Shown here in pieces: positions 49,801-62,480 of a stretch of 64,000 nucleotides of DNA (the stretch's first letter is position 1; each line of letters opens with the position of its first letter). A program made the position numbers and the translations under genes. Source of the DNA: Lycocorax pyrrhopterus obiensis (taxonomy: Eukaryota > Chordata > Aves > Passeriformes > Paradisaeidae); contig JACSVZ010000007.1 of assembly GCA_014706295.1 (NCBI GenBank), forward strand, positions 6,229,699 through 6,293,698. Direction: 5' to 3'. The notes under the pieces are model-generated. The model was not told where the DNA came from and ran no database searches. It saw only the letters and a program-made list of their open reading frames with translations.

Positions 49801-50897
49801 CACTGTGCTTATTTCATGTGAACCACCGGCTTTTTGCTATTTCATGTTCGGCCCCTCCTCTGGGCTTGGCTGTTTTGCTTTGCAGCAGCTCTCAGCGGGG
49901 AATTCAATGCCCTCTGCTCTGACAGCAGGATCATCATCCTCCTAACAAAAGCAGCACTCCTCAGTGCTTTGGCTGTGATGAAGGTCCCTCACCTCTCCAC
50001 TGATACTACACTCACCTCACCCTTTCCCTGCATTAAATCATGTCTGCCCCTTCCCACGGTGAGAGCAGGCTTTCATTGCACAGATGCCCCTCATTTTCCG
50101 TGCTCTCCATTCTTTCTGCCATCTCTTCTGCAGAAAGGTTTCTCGGGTCAGAATAATCTACAATGCTTATGTCCTGTTTGTACTTGAAGCAATCAGAATT
50201 GTCACAGACAGAAAGGGTTTCAGCTTTCTCTGGCTTATTGACACCCATGTGATGAATTTAAGCTTTCTGACAACTCTGTGCTTTCTTATTTGGATTTTGT
50301 GGATGCCAAGGACCTGTGATTGCTAAAAGCAATTTACCAGTAGAGCAGAGTTTGATGCTAGGAGCATGGTGTAAATCATGCCAGTTTAACTAGGTTTATT
50401 TTCACAGTGCCCATCAAAGATAAGCTTGTTTATCAGAAAATAATCTTCCTACCTCTTTTTCTTCTTCATTCCTACCTGTCTGGATCTGGAGGGTGAGAGC
50501 CCCTTTCAGCATTCAAACAAGAAGCCACCATATCAGAAAAATGCACACTACATGTTTGTTGCAGATGGGTTTATCACTAAAAAATGCAGCTGTTGCCTGC
50601 CTGCTGTCATCCTGCTCTGCCACAGCCCACATTTTTCCCCCTGTGCTGTTTCCCACCCAGCTGCAGGACACGGCTGCAGAGACGTGCATGAAAGCTCAGC
50701 AAAGAAACTGCAGAACCAAAACCAATAAATCACAGCCCTCCTAACACCGAAGAAATGGCTCCTCCTGAAGGCAGAAGTGAGAATCTGTGGCTTTTTAAGT
50801 TGTTTGAACTTTTCATGGGTTTGCATTGCATGTAAGAAAATAACATCTTATTACACTGCCACCATATCAAGCCCTGAGCGCAGAAAAAGGAATGCAC
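46850..50897. other. Intergenic stretch downstream of OLFML1
   Basis: No gene recognised. A GTT microsatellite of about six units lies at 48922-48941, and GC-richer DNA at about 48540-48840 carries several overlapping random frames. Confidence 0.55.
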
Positions 50898-51105
50898 GGA
50901 ATCCCAGAATCAGCAAAGCTGGAAAAGACCTCTGAGATCATGGAGCCCACACTTTGACCAGACACCACGGTGTCAGCCAGACCATGGCACTGAGTGCCAC
51001 ATCCTGTCCTTCCTTAAACGCCTCCAGGGATGGGGACACCAGCACCTCCCTGGGCAGCCCCTTCCAGTGTCTGATCACCTTTCTGGTGGCGATATCTGGA
51101 TATTG
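50898..51105 (-). mobile_element. CR1 LINE 3' fragment
   Basis: On the plus strand it begins ATCCCAGAATC with the reversed CR1 terminal region (AAGACCTCTGAGATCATGGAG) and continues through CACCTCCCTGGGCAGCCCCT, the reverse of a conserved CR1 3' segment. About 200 bp, truncated. Confidence 0.85.
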
Positions 51106-54049
51106 CTCAGTCTTCTTTCCTGCTGTTCACGCTGACAGCATAAACCATGTGTTTAATTTGCCTTGGAATTTATTATTTCAAAATATTTCAAAAACACTTA
51201 TTATTTTAAATCCCTTTTTAAAATAATCTTGAACAAGTAAAACCTTTATGTAGAAAAAGTAAATAAAAAAAAAAAACCCTTAACTGCTCCCTATGCAATT
51301 ATCATATTTATTGCAGATGACCTTCTGCTTTTCCTTCTTATTTAGGGCTGACTTCTCCATGGGACTGACCCCATCCAGCGAGTCAGTCCCCAGTCCACTG
51401 GGGACTTTTCTTTTGGCTTTTTGAACTGTCTCTTCAGAGCAGGAGAACAAGGAAAAAAATATCTGTGGGAAATGTTTTATTTTATAAACCTTTAGAAGTA
51501 TCTCAAAAAGTAAATACTTCTGAGGTGGCTGATTTTTGAGACTTCCTAGTAAACTCTGACCTAGTTTTCTATTTCCCCATACTATCTTCATCCAACTAAC
51601 CTGAAAACTAATGCTGAAAGATCTAGAACTTCTGGGAAATATCCACTAGACAACACATTCTACCCATAGAATGTGTTGGGACTACATCTGCCTGTAAAGA
51701 AAAATCCACCTATGTTAAATAACCTCCATACTCTGTGTAGGTATTTCTGGCCTTGGGTAGGGAAAAACACAGTTGTTTTTACCTGTAACACCCATTTGAA
51801 TTCAGAACACAACCACAGCCATACAAAGCTGTGCTGTCATTCCTGACTTTACCAGATCAGGAGGCATTTTTTGGCTGTAATTTTTCTTTGAACTGTGAGC
51901 TCAAAGACTTGGTACACACTGAGGCATATTTCCCTCACTCAGATATGAAGAGGACAGTGAGGTCTCCAAAGAACACAGACCAAACAGAAACTCCATTTTT
52001 TGCTGCCTTGGGTTCTTGCAATCAAGCCATCACGTCCAGTTCTTGTTAAAGGCTCAATTTTTGGCCTACTCATTTCTACCAGAATTAATCTGAAAAGTGG
52101 TCAGAAAAAATGGGAGATAATTCAGTAAGGGCAAGAGCAAAGAACTGCACTTAAGGCAGGAATGATTTTCACAATTAGAACCCCAAGCTTCAAATATGTA
52201 AAAGTAAATATTGTAACATTATAAAGCAGAGGAGAAGAACCTGTTCCCCATATCACCAATGGACAGAAATAATTCCAGCTGCAGTCAGGTTAACATCAGA
52301 CAATTCTCTGACTACAAGGCTATGGAGCCTTGGCACAGACCTTTTTACCTCAGAAATTTCCAGTGACAGAGGACTAACAATTTCCACTGTCAGGAACAAT
52401 ATTGGTTGGAGCAACTTTGCATTTTGGCAGGGGATTAATCACACAGCAGTTACCTGCAGAGAGGGGGATGGGTCTCCGGGGCACAATCTGAGCCATCCTG
52501 GGAAGTTAACTGAGAAAAATGAACTTATTATCAAGTGTCTGTTTCCTCACTAGGAATCCATGCCCCTCCTGGAAACTGGAGAAGCTCCAAAACTGACAAA
52601 AATCACTCAGCTAGACCAACCTTTCTGTATTTGTACATGGGACACTCTGTGTGATGTTGCATTCATTTGCCTTGAAATATGATTGGCATAAAACCATTGA
52701 ATAATGGATCATTTTATAATTCCAAGTTCTCTTTGTCCCCTGTTTGTGATACCTGAGGTTAGAAATAATACTTTCATTAGGATGTCCAAGTAAAGATGAT
52801 TTTAATAGAGGATTATTACACTAGATTGTTCTGTGACCTCAAAGTTAGTCATAATTTTCTTATCCTTAATTAACTGGAAAAGGAAAGAATCCAACATGTG
52901 AACACTAATTGCTAATGCAATTAGTTAGATCATGAACTTCTTATATATTTATCTGTTATCCAAATAATTTTTTCTAAGTAATCCTCTATACAGTATTTTT
53001 GGGAGCAGGACTGATCTTATATTTTGTACTTCCCGTGTAATTCCTGAAACTACCTGTAATAATTAACAAATACCCAAACAGAATTAAGTGCTTTTGTGGG
53101 GTTTTTAAAGATAGATTTTTCAGACTATTTAATTTAAACAACACATGTGCTTTATCAAGATATTTAATTTAAACAATGCATGTGACCAACTGCTTTTTCT
53201 TTTAAAGGCCCAGTCTTACAGTACTGGCATTATCACTGTCCACTTTCTTCGGCTGAGGGTTAGAAGATAAAGTGTCAACATAATTTCCTGCGCACATTCT
53301 CGATTTGAAATCGATGTCTGTTCCACGCAGACGGATGGCTCTCCTTAGAAGAGCTACAAAGATTTACTTTGGCTCTATGCATTTTTCCAAAAGTGCTTTT
53401 AATGTGACTGCAAGCTGCATCCTGCTTTAGTGCCAGCTCTCCAGTGCCACATGTACAGTGGGTAAAAACAGCTTTGGCAGAAAGAGTACAAAACCTGAGC
53501 TCTTCTTTATACAGATCCCAAAAAACGAGGAAACCATCTAAAATCAGGTATTTCAGTCCCAGAGGCAATCACCTTTGAAGAATATGAGAAGCTCATATCA
53601 CAGTGAAAAACATAACCTCCTATGAGGATCTCTAAAAAAGTTCTATTTCAGTAATCCTTTTAGCAAAAAAATGAATTTTGCTGTATGCTATGAATTGCTT
53701 GTTTATTCCCCCATTTTGAGAGCTAGTGAGTACATCCACAAAAAATGCATTCCCTGTTCAATTGTTTGGCCATAAAATGCAAACATACATTTTCAGGATT
53801 AATGACAGAAGTAAAGTCAAAGTGTACTGCTCTAAGTTTAAAGAACTTGCATGCAGACAAACTGAAACAACCTCCAGGCTACCCTGAATCCTCTTTTTTC
53901 CCCATGGCATTGGTATCATAAGAAAAATAACATATTCACATTCTCCTTGCATATTCGTTACCACTACATTCCTAGTCAGTCTTGTAAACAAATAACTTCT
54001 GATTAAATTTCGAAGAAATATACAAGTTATGGTTGGTAGCTAATGAGGG
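51106..54049. other. Gene-free stretch between CR1 copies
   Basis: No gene recognised. It includes a short tandem duplication at 53126-53184. Confidence 0.55.
53126..53184. repeat. Imperfect tandem duplication, 35-bp period
   Basis: TATTTAATTTAAACAA then CACATGTG or TGCATGTG occurs at 53126 and again at 53161, with only a couple of mismatches. Confidence 0.7.
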
Positions 54050-54545
54050 TATAGAATTACAGAATCATGAAGGCTGGGAGAGACCTCCAAGGTCATCAAG
54101 TCCGACCTTTGACCGAACACTGCCATGTCAACTAAACCACAGCACTAAGTGCCAGCTCTCCTCCTTCTTTGAACACCTCCAGGGATGCCGACTCCACCAC
54201 TTCCCTGGGCAGCCCCTTCCAATGCTTACCCACTCTTCCAGTGAAGAAATTTTTCCTAATATTCAGCCTGAACCTCCCCAGGTGCAACTTGAGGCCGTTT
54301 CCTCTTCTCCTGTTGCTGGTTACCTGGGAGAAGAGACTGATCCGCACCTGGCTACAGCCTCCTGTCAGGCAATTGTAGAGAGCAATAAGATCTCCCTGAG
54401 TGTTCTCTTTTCCAGGCTAAATGCCCCCAGCTCCCTCAGCTGCTCCTCACAGGACTCTCCAGACCCTTCTCCAGCTCCACTGCCCTTCTCTTGACTCACT
54501 CCAACACCTCAGAGTCCCTCCTGTAGTGAGGAGCCCAGAACTTCA
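54050..54545 (-). mobile_element. CR1 LINE 3' end, longer copy
   Basis: About 500 bp. The plus-strand text starts TAGAATTACAGAATCATGAA, continues through AAGGTCATCAAGTCCGACC, CTTCCCTGGGCAGCCCCTTC and AAGAAATTTTTCCTAATATT, and ends GTCCCTCCTGTAGTGAGGAG. This is the reverse complement of the end of the CR1 second ORF and 3' UTR. Its open frames are CR1 remnants, not host genes. Confidence 0.92.
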
Positions 54546-56467
54546 AATATACACTTTGAATAAATCTTTTCCTTATCAAGCTTTTATTTAAAGCAATGTT
54601 TGTTTCACTAACCAGTAAGCATGAAGATTATGCTTTTTTCTATCCAAGCAATTCAAAATATGTTGGCAATATTTATATACATTTGTGTTTATGTTTTGAT
54701 GCTCGAAAACCAGAAGAGATCTAATTTTTTTACAAGAAAACTTTTGAGTTCTCCCCACCCACCTTCTGCAATGTAAACCTCCGTAGATTTATCAGCCAGA
54801 GCACAGCACTGAAATCCAGCTGGCAAAATTAAGCTGCAGTTTTCTTACTAGATTTGATTTTACTGACTCCCTCTAATGGAGCCAGAGGGCAAGGAAGGTG
54901 CTGCTTGTCATGTCCACAAGCAAACTTTTTGGTGAAGTATTTGTGTTAACATTGTCTGATATGACCCACAACACCAAATTAACTTCAGCACTGTAAATAT
55001 CAGTACCCATAAACATAGCTTTTCATTTCACCCCTGTTTGTGTCCCAGCTAAAAGAATTTGTTGGGCTGTTTGGTGAGGAAATACAACATCACATGACTG
55101 ACTGACCAGAAAAACAGCAAGAATGCTCATAAACAAGGTATGAATACTTTTTAAAGGAATGCGGTATGTACACAGAAGGAGGATCCTGATGTCTGACAAT
55201 GCACAAGCAAAGCAAAGCAGAAGCTGAATTCCTGTCCTTATTCATTCCATTGCTTCAGGGAAACAAATATTTCATCTGGGTACGACTGCACTGGGTAAAG
55301 TCAGTGGTTTAGGTACACCATGAATGGTGCAGTAGGCTTTAGGAACAAAGGAGGTTTTTAAACAGCCTGAAAAAAGTGAACATCTTCCTAAATATTTCAG
55401 CTAAAAATGGCAGAAGAAATCTTAAGATCTTAACAGCAGACAAAAATCATTTACAATAGCAAAAATTGAAACATATCTGAGGCTGAATTCTTGTGCCACA
55501 ATTCTGATCTGGAGCAGAAAGCCACTGTCTAAATCTATAGTTAGGACAGAAATACAGCCATTATCATACCAGCAAGTTTTTGATACTGAGGGACTTCTTT
55601 TGGCTGGACATAAATTCATATGAGGAAGAAAATAAGGATGATTATAAATATGCAAAAAAATCTAGCTCCATATCAAGAGCAGAGCTACTAAAACAAATAT
55701 CAGAACAGCAATAAAGATGACTGACCACAATTATTTCCTGTTCAGAGAGGATTTTGTGGGACATAGAATCCCCTAACTATTTATTAATATTACAAGTCAG
55801 AGTACATTAAGAAGCTGCAAAGAATAAAATATGCATTGTGATAACACGCAATAACAAATACATCTTGAATTTAAGATTGGATCTGTGTAAAGAAAATTAA
55901 ACTGCAAATTACCTGAAAAGGCTTGCTGACTGCCCAAATGTAAAAACTTACAGTGCTTATAAATGTCTTTTTCTATGACTAATTCTGGTTTTATTTGAAT
56001 TTACAGAAAATATGGCAAAGCACAGAAGGAACGTTTCAGAGTTTTCAAACAGAGACAAGTTTATTTAGAGCCTTACACGGCTGCAATCAGCATGAAATCA
56101 CAAGAGGATTCAGAGGTCATTGGCAGTGAAACACAGGTTTTCTCAGTCAATCAAAACTCCTGCAGCTGTGGCACTGAGATCAAGCTAAAAACAACCCTTC
56201 TGAGAGAGGTTCTGCTGGAATTAACTTGGTTTCCCACCAGCTCCAGTCCCAAGGTGGTAAAATGTGCATGAAGTCTGTACAGATTCTACCCCCACGTTGT
56301 AGTCCAGTTTCTAAGCTAGTTAATTTAAAAAAAAAACCTAAAAATATCAGGAGCCATTTTCCTGGTTATTTCTAAAAGGTAATGAAAGTATAGTGACCAG
56401 GATATGGGCAGTCATCTACAAAACATGGTCACAGCTCTAAGGCAGGGCAGGGAGATGAGACCCTTTA

Positions 56468-56499
<32 letters not shown>

Positions 56500-57100
56500 A
56501 AAAAAACCCCAAAGAAACAAACTCTAAGAGTGAAGAACTGCTGAAAACCTGCAGCCTGTTCGAGAAACAAAACAGGTCTCAGGTGTTAGATCAAGTCTCA
56601 GAAAAACATCAAGTTTATCTCTGAAGGTAGAGAGAGGAACAAAGGAAACGGGGAAATGGCTAAAATGCAGATTACAGAAAGAGTCGAGAAGGGTTCTTTG
56701 ACAGGAAACCTGTATTGTGCAAAACCAGGCCACATGTCCCCAGGGAACCTGCACATCCAGGAGTTCCCATTGATTTGTCAATCAGGGTCAATCACTCACA
56801 ATTTCCAGGCCACGCAAGCTCTGCTACACCCACTTAGGTTATCAGCTACTGGGTCCAAGACAAGAACTAGAGATAGGGAACTGCTGCTTTTCCTCTTGTT
56901 GGGTGGGGGCTTGGGGCTGAGGTTTTCAGCGGGATGTTTTCTGTAATAGCCCTTAATGACTGCTCTCAGACTGACGCTTAAGATAATTTTAAGATGTGAA
57001 TCAGCAGAGACTCAGTTACGCAGCTGAGCACCAGCCCACTCTTTAATCTCCACAGAAAGCCCCATTCACCCTCTGTGGAGTCACATCTTAGCAAAGAGCA
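54546..57100. other. Gene-free stretch
   Basis: AT-rich, no gene recognised. It contains a long A-rich tract at about 56470-56508 whose retrocopy origin could not be established, because no target duplication was found. Confidence 0.55.
56470..56508 (+). repeat. Poly(A)-rich tract
   Basis: About 26 A, then G, then nine A, then CCCC. It is a possible retroposon tail or simple microsatellite. The upstream sequence matches no gene I recognise. Confidence 0.6.
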
Positions 57101-57239
57101 GAAAACACCGAAGCAGAGCTGACCAGTAAACAAACCCAGAGCTCAGGCGTGTGACCGAGCTCCTGCCTATCAGCTGAGTCACAGGAGCTGACCCTGTCTG
57201 CTCTGCCTAATGTCGGGGTTGGATGAAAGTGGTTTAGGC

Positions 57240-57532
57240 TAATCTTCCCTGCCGGAGAGCTGGGACAAGTCACACCCCGCAGCTCGCTGCTGCACAGGGT
57301 GTTTTGCTCCATCAGGCTGAATCACAGCACCAAAGGGCATCGGCCAGAGCTGCCCCAGGTCTGCCTCCAAACCAAAGGTGAAGGCATGACTTACAGCATC
57401 TGCATGTATGGCTGCAAGAAGAAGGGCTGCGTGACAGCAGCCACCACCCTCACGCACAGAAATAATCAAGGGCATCATCTGGGAAAAAGAGTACACAGAG
57501 GCCCAGCTTGTCTCCTGCCTCCAAGCTTGCAG
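57240..57532 (+). other. Possible non-coding or alternative first exon
   Basis: GC-richer DNA ends at CTTGCAG|GTAAGC (57526-57538), which matches the consensus splice donor. A plus-strand frame spans 57299-57541 but resembles no known protein. It could be an upstream alternative first exon of the gene whose CpG island lies 4.7 kb further on, or a lncRNA exon. The exon start is a guess. Confidence 0.22.
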
Positions 57533-57540
57533 GTAAGCTG

Positions 57541-60500
57541 AACTTGGAGCTTTCCTGCTGTTACGGGCTCTCCTAACGTCTGCAGGTACAGGATCTTCCA
57601 TGTGCTTTTTAAAATAAGAAATACCTCTAAAAAAATATTCTGTCTGGAAGATTTCTTGGAGAGATGATATGACAATAGGTACTTTTCAGTCAAGAAACAG
57701 CTTAATAACCCCTTATGTAGCTTACAAGGCTTTCTAGCGTGTTTTTTTCCTGCAACAAATTCAGACGTTTGTGAAATCCCCCGATGTTGTGACTGAAGCA
57801 AATCCCCTGACTCACGGAAGGAGGTGGAACACCGGCTTATCTGGGACCGAGTTCTCTGCACAAACACACGCAGCAGCACACAGTATAAACGCTGTATTTC
57901 CCGAGCTGCAATGAGAAGGCCCTTGCCTGACAGCGAGAGCAAATGCAGGTGTTACAAACAGCTGTGCCTGCCTGAAAAGACTGCAGCTGCCCCCCGTCAG
58001 CTCCTCCTTTACTAAGGCAGGCTTGCTAACCCCAGAATTTATAAAATGTCTCAACGCGGGGACGCTGCGCTTGCGTGGGAGCCAAGAACGCTCCATCCCA
58101 AAAACTCTCAGGGTGACTCGCGTGTGATTTAAAAGCTGAACACGAGATGGCGCCAAGTCCTTGTAGCAGCTCCGCCAAAATTTGGGCAGTTCCACCTGTC
58201 CCAGACGCAATTCCTATCGCAGCAAGGGGCCGCATCAATGGCTTGTTTAAATGTCTTTTAAAATGCTGAGCGAAAGTCACGATACGTTCGTGAAATGCTT
58301 TCTTAAGGACTGCATGTGTCAATGAAAGCTTCTGGAATAAAAAGATTGGGGGAAAAAACCCAAAACTGTTCAACAAGTATAGTTCTCTCTGGCAAAGTTC
58401 TCTATATATTAAGGAATTTTTTAAAAGTGTATTACATCTTTCCTAGTAAGAAGACCTTTATGTCATGTGTTCTGCTAAATTATGACAGAGGAAAAAAAAT
58501 AATGACTTCTGTTTTCATATCAAGTAGCTGTAGCTATCCTGCAAAATCTCAATTTTCTATTTCTCAATTTTCTATTTTCTAAATCCAGAATTTCTACTTT
58601 TATGTAGAGGCAGAACATCTTTATTCAAACTCTTAACTTGAATGTTTCAAATTAATTCCACCAAATAAAATAAGCCACAGGCATTTCTTAACCACTTGGA
58701 AAAAAAAGAAAAGAAAAAAAAAGAGCATACCAGATTAAAAAAAGTTTTCAAAGGGTAAGAGAAGGTTGTGCACCTTACTGGAAACTGGTGACATGGCTGG
58801 CCACAAATCTCTGCTAAAGATAAGGCAAGGCTACACTTTCTAGTGAGACATAATGGATTAGCTGCATGGAGTCCATAGGGAAGGATTCTCCAATACGTTA
58901 TTTCCTGTCTACAGCTGATTTATCCCCATTTACATGAAAGGAAATCCCTGAGCATTCCAGTGGGTCACCTTTTTTCAAAAACAAGAGATCACACAGTATT
59001 GCAGCTTTCACAGTCCTGCACCACAATGTTTATTTGCTGTGTTAATGCTGGTGTTTCACAGCCTGCAGTCTATGAGGACTGCGATTTGCGGGAAGCAACG
59101 AAACCATACTGTGACAAACCTTTGTTGTAGTCTTGGAGTAAAGATTTGATAAAGAAGGATGTGGGATCTTGTGGGAATTCTTGAGCAAATTGATACTGAA
59201 ATATCCGAGTGGTTGGGACTGAATTTAGACTACTTTAGTTGCAGCTAATTTACTCTCCTTTATAAACAGGAAAATTACGGCTTTATAAAAACCTTTCAGC
59301 AAATATAACAGCAATTTGGAACACACTGCAAATTGATGTATCAAAGCACTTATTTTTTTTCCCTGCCTTAGAACCACGGGTTTCTATCCAGGGAGCACAG
59401 CCATTTAGAGCCTTCACCTAAGAGTCTGTTTGGGCCCTTGCCCTTCAGGGACTGTGATCCATTTTGCCACTTTTCTGCACAACCCAGCAAAGGGGCAAGC
59501 AGCACAAGAAAAGAACCCCTGGATGCATAAGCCTGAGCACCATTCAGGCACAATTGCAGGATCAGGAATCTGGCCTGAACTGAAACCCAGGGCCTCCCAG
59601 CACTGTTAAAGTGACCCATAATGTGACTGTGACACTGAGGAAGAGAAACTTGGTCAGTTCTGCTCAGTAAGTTTTAGCAAGATAAAAATAAACCCTGATA
59701 ATTATATCTCATCAGGATAAACTGTGGGATCTCACATGTGGGATCTCACAGATAACTGTGTCTTTTGAGATGGAAGAAATGAAGTTGGTCGGTAAAGCCA
59801 TGTCCAGCAGTGCTCTGCTTTGGGGCTCCTAACTTGTTTTTCTCATAGGTCTTTTCCGAGAAGGATGATTCTGCTCTCCCTGAATAAACTCCATTGTTAC
59901 ATAAGAGAGGCGAAGACTTAACACAATGCCAGCTTTGTGACAGTCATGGGTCTGCACCACTGCAGCAAAGACACAAACCACTCTCATTGAAGGGGCACTT
60001 CTGGAATGGTAATTAGCCAGGAGGCCAGGACAGCTGAGGGAGTGCTCCTGGAACCCGCTACACTGCGAGAGGCGCAGAATTAACTCACTTATTACAATGA
60101 TATTAAACAGGATAGACAGGACCAACAAGCTAAAGAGAGCCCAGAACTGGGATTCTCTCTGCTTTCTGGCGGTGCAGTAATATTATGTCAAACAAGAAAG
60201 AAACAGAGCTGTAAAATCCTGACCCGTGAACAGACAGGGGCTTGTGCTCTGTGCTCAGCCTTGCTCCGCTCCTGCCTGCGCTTCCCAAGGGAGGGGCAGT
60301 AATTGCAGAGCCTCTCCACTCCAGGCCCTTCCCCTGCACAGCACTGGGGCAAGGCCATGCTCGCCTTCCCGTGCCCTGGCTGACACTGGAGAACAGCGTG
60401 TACCAGCAGGGGCCCGGCAATTCCAGGTCAGGAATAAACAAGACAGGAGGTAACAACCCTACACAGCCATAACGGAGTAAGTGAGGTCCTGGGTGCTGCT

Positions 60501-61960
60501 TCCATCGTGTGGAAAGCTGTCCAGACACCGGTCCTAGACCTCCAGTGAGTAGGGAAAAAGGAGGGCTGTTGTCAACCAAGTGTTGAAAAGAGTCCCAGCT
60601 TTGCCCAAATTGTTCTAAATTCCACTGACTCCCAGACGGTTTAATGACACTCAGCAAGCAGTGCTGCACAAAAATTTCTGGTATCAATATTATGAAAGAT
60701 GAAAATGTTATCAAACACTGTCATTTTCACCACTCGTCTGCGTGACCTATTTAAGAGTACTACCTCAAAGCTGAGAGAAAAGACAAGAAACGTTCAAAAG
60801 CCAAATTAATACACAGCCAATGGATACTTGCCAGTTTAAATTATTCTTTAGCGTGTTCAGAGATGTTTCAAAGGCGTTCTACTTCACTTGCCATTTTCTC
60901 CCTCTCCCACTTTGGGCATGTCTGCTCCGTATGTGAGGTCTAATTCTTTATCTGGAATACCTCGTACATGATTCATAGCCTTGGTGTTACATGTAAGTTT
61001 AAAGCAAAACTGGAGTAATATATAATTCTTCCCAGGGTCAGAGAGCAGCTCAGCTGGTAACAGGGAACAAGTTTTAATACCCCAAATACACTGGAAGCTT
61101 ACTCTAGGCAAAAAGAGATTCCAAAACTGAGGAGAAGTGTTATAAGTCAAAAAATTACCTTAAAAAACGTGTGTATTAATGCTTAAACTCTGTAGGTGAA
61201 AGACATCATCATCACAGAAGGAAGACAGCAAACTGTGGTGGTTGAAATGCAACCACTCCACAAGGAGTGAAAAGTGTGTGTTAATTACATTGTGTATATG
61301 TCTGGAATCTCTTTATCTCACTTTCTGCTAAGTAGTTACGTTTGTTTGGCCGGCTCCATAGAAAACTGACATCATCAGAAGCGCTCAGCGCTGCTGTGAA
61401 AGAGCTGTGCCAGTACAGCACAGGTGACGTTTGGTCAACAGAAACCCCTTATCAGATTTCTGCTCAGCCGGGCACCCCAAGTGACCGGCGAACTCCCATT
61501 GACCAAATCCCGCAGCAATTTTTGTATTTCTACCAGTGATCCTGGAATCTCTAGAGACTAAAGAAACGTCTACACTTCATGAGTGTGTTCTTGGTTAACG
61601 TTTGTGTACTTGGAGTCTTCCTCCAAGTTTTTTTTGCAAGGGATTTTTGCAGTCATAAACAGAGCATTAAAGGCTGATTTTTAAGCAGTACCCAACAGGG
61701 GGGTGATATGAAATAGTTGTAACAATATAAACGTCCTATGATGTTATTTTACTAGTAGAATTAAAGTAGGTAAGACGTGCTTTAAGTATAGAAACACCTG
61801 GTTTTTAAATCTTTGGGGCAGTTAATGTTTTTCTCAGTCCATAATATGATGTCTGTGTTAACCTGGAAAACCCCTGGGATGTAGGAATACGCACCGAAAA
61901 ATACGCGTGCTAACACTTCTTAAAACAACATAGTTTTGATCAGCAGCTCTACTTCCAGCA
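57541..61960. other. Gene-free stretch upstream of the CpG island
   Basis: No recognised gene. GC content rises locally near 57.8-58.2 and 60.2-60.5 kb. Minus-strand frames at 59829-60128 and 60130-60714 are adjacent but separated by a stop and belong to no family I recognise. There is a short duplication in TTTCTATTTCTCAATTTTCT near 58550. Confidence 0.5.
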
Positions 61961-62107
61961 ATAATGAGGTGGGGGGAAAGCTGTCCAGAGCTTTCCCTGG
62001 GCACAGGAGTTCCCGGGAGCACCTGCCCCCGCGGGGGGGCCGGAGCGCCGGGCGCCGTCACTTGGGGGCGGCCCCGAGCGCGGCCGAGCCGGGGTCGGGC
62101 CGGGGCT

Positions 62108-62134
62108 GGGATCGGGATCGGGAACGGGATCGGG
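62108..62134 (+). repeat. GGGATC hexamer repeat / G-quadruplex motif
   Basis: Five GGG tracts separated by three-base spacers (ATC, ATC, AAC, ATC) fit the G3N3 quadruplex pattern exactly. A second, shorter GGATCR run lies at about 62284-62303. Both lie in the CpG island near the likely transcription start. Confidence 0.8.
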
Positions 62135-62159
62135 CTGCTCGGGAGGGTCCGGCCGCAGC

Positions 62160-62438
62160 CGCTCCCGGGTGAGCCCTCGGCGCGGGAGGCGGAGCGCGGT
62201 CCCCACGGTCCCGGGTATCCCGAGTATCCCGGCTGCCCCGGCTTCCCGGCGCTCCGGAGGCACCGCCGGGCAGGCTCAGGACGAGGATCAGGATCGGGAT
62301 CGGCGGGGGTCCCACGGGGTGTTCCAGCGGGGCCCCTCCCGGCACTGCGGCTGCAGCAGCGCCTGTTGCTTCCCCCCGCTCCGTCCCCGCTCCGCCCCGC
62401 CGGGAGCGGGGCTTCCGAATAGACGCGGCTCCGGAAAG
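62160..62438 (+). other. PPFIBP2: Putative 5' UTR exon ending at a splice donor
   Basis: CCGGAAAG|GTAAAT at 62431-62444 is a good donor at the downstream edge of the CpG island. An exon starting within the island and ending at 62438 would be the first exon of the downstream gene. The 5' limit is a guess, and coding potential is not supported by any known protein. Confidence 0.35.
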
Positions 62439-62480
62439 GTAAATATTTATTCTCGCAGCGAGCAAAGCTCCGAAACTTGA

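Larger units (their letters stand above)
61966..62480 (+). promoter_or_regulatory. PPFIBP2: CpG island promoter, probably of PPFIBP2
   Basis: About 500 bp with very high GC and dense CpG, in sharp contrast to flanking AT-rich DNA. This is the hallmark of a vertebrate housekeeping-type promoter. No TATA box is evident. In mammals PPFIBP2 (liprin-beta-2) lies directly downstream of OLFML1 in the same orientation, so this is the expected position of its promoter. The gene name is inferred from gene order only: no liprin coding exon is present. A divergent minus-strand transcript is also possible. Confidence 0.6.

Noticed and set aside
54033..54494. 153-codon frame that looks proline/serine-rich
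   Set aside because: It is the antisense translation of the CR1 LINE at 54050-54545.
56470..56508. Poly(A) tract as a processed pseudogene tail
   Set aside because: No recognisable coding sequence precedes it and no target duplication was found.
59829..60714. Two adjacent minus-strand frames with a hydrophobic segment across the join
   Set aside because: They are separated by a stop codon, with no splice sites placed to remove it and no family similarity.
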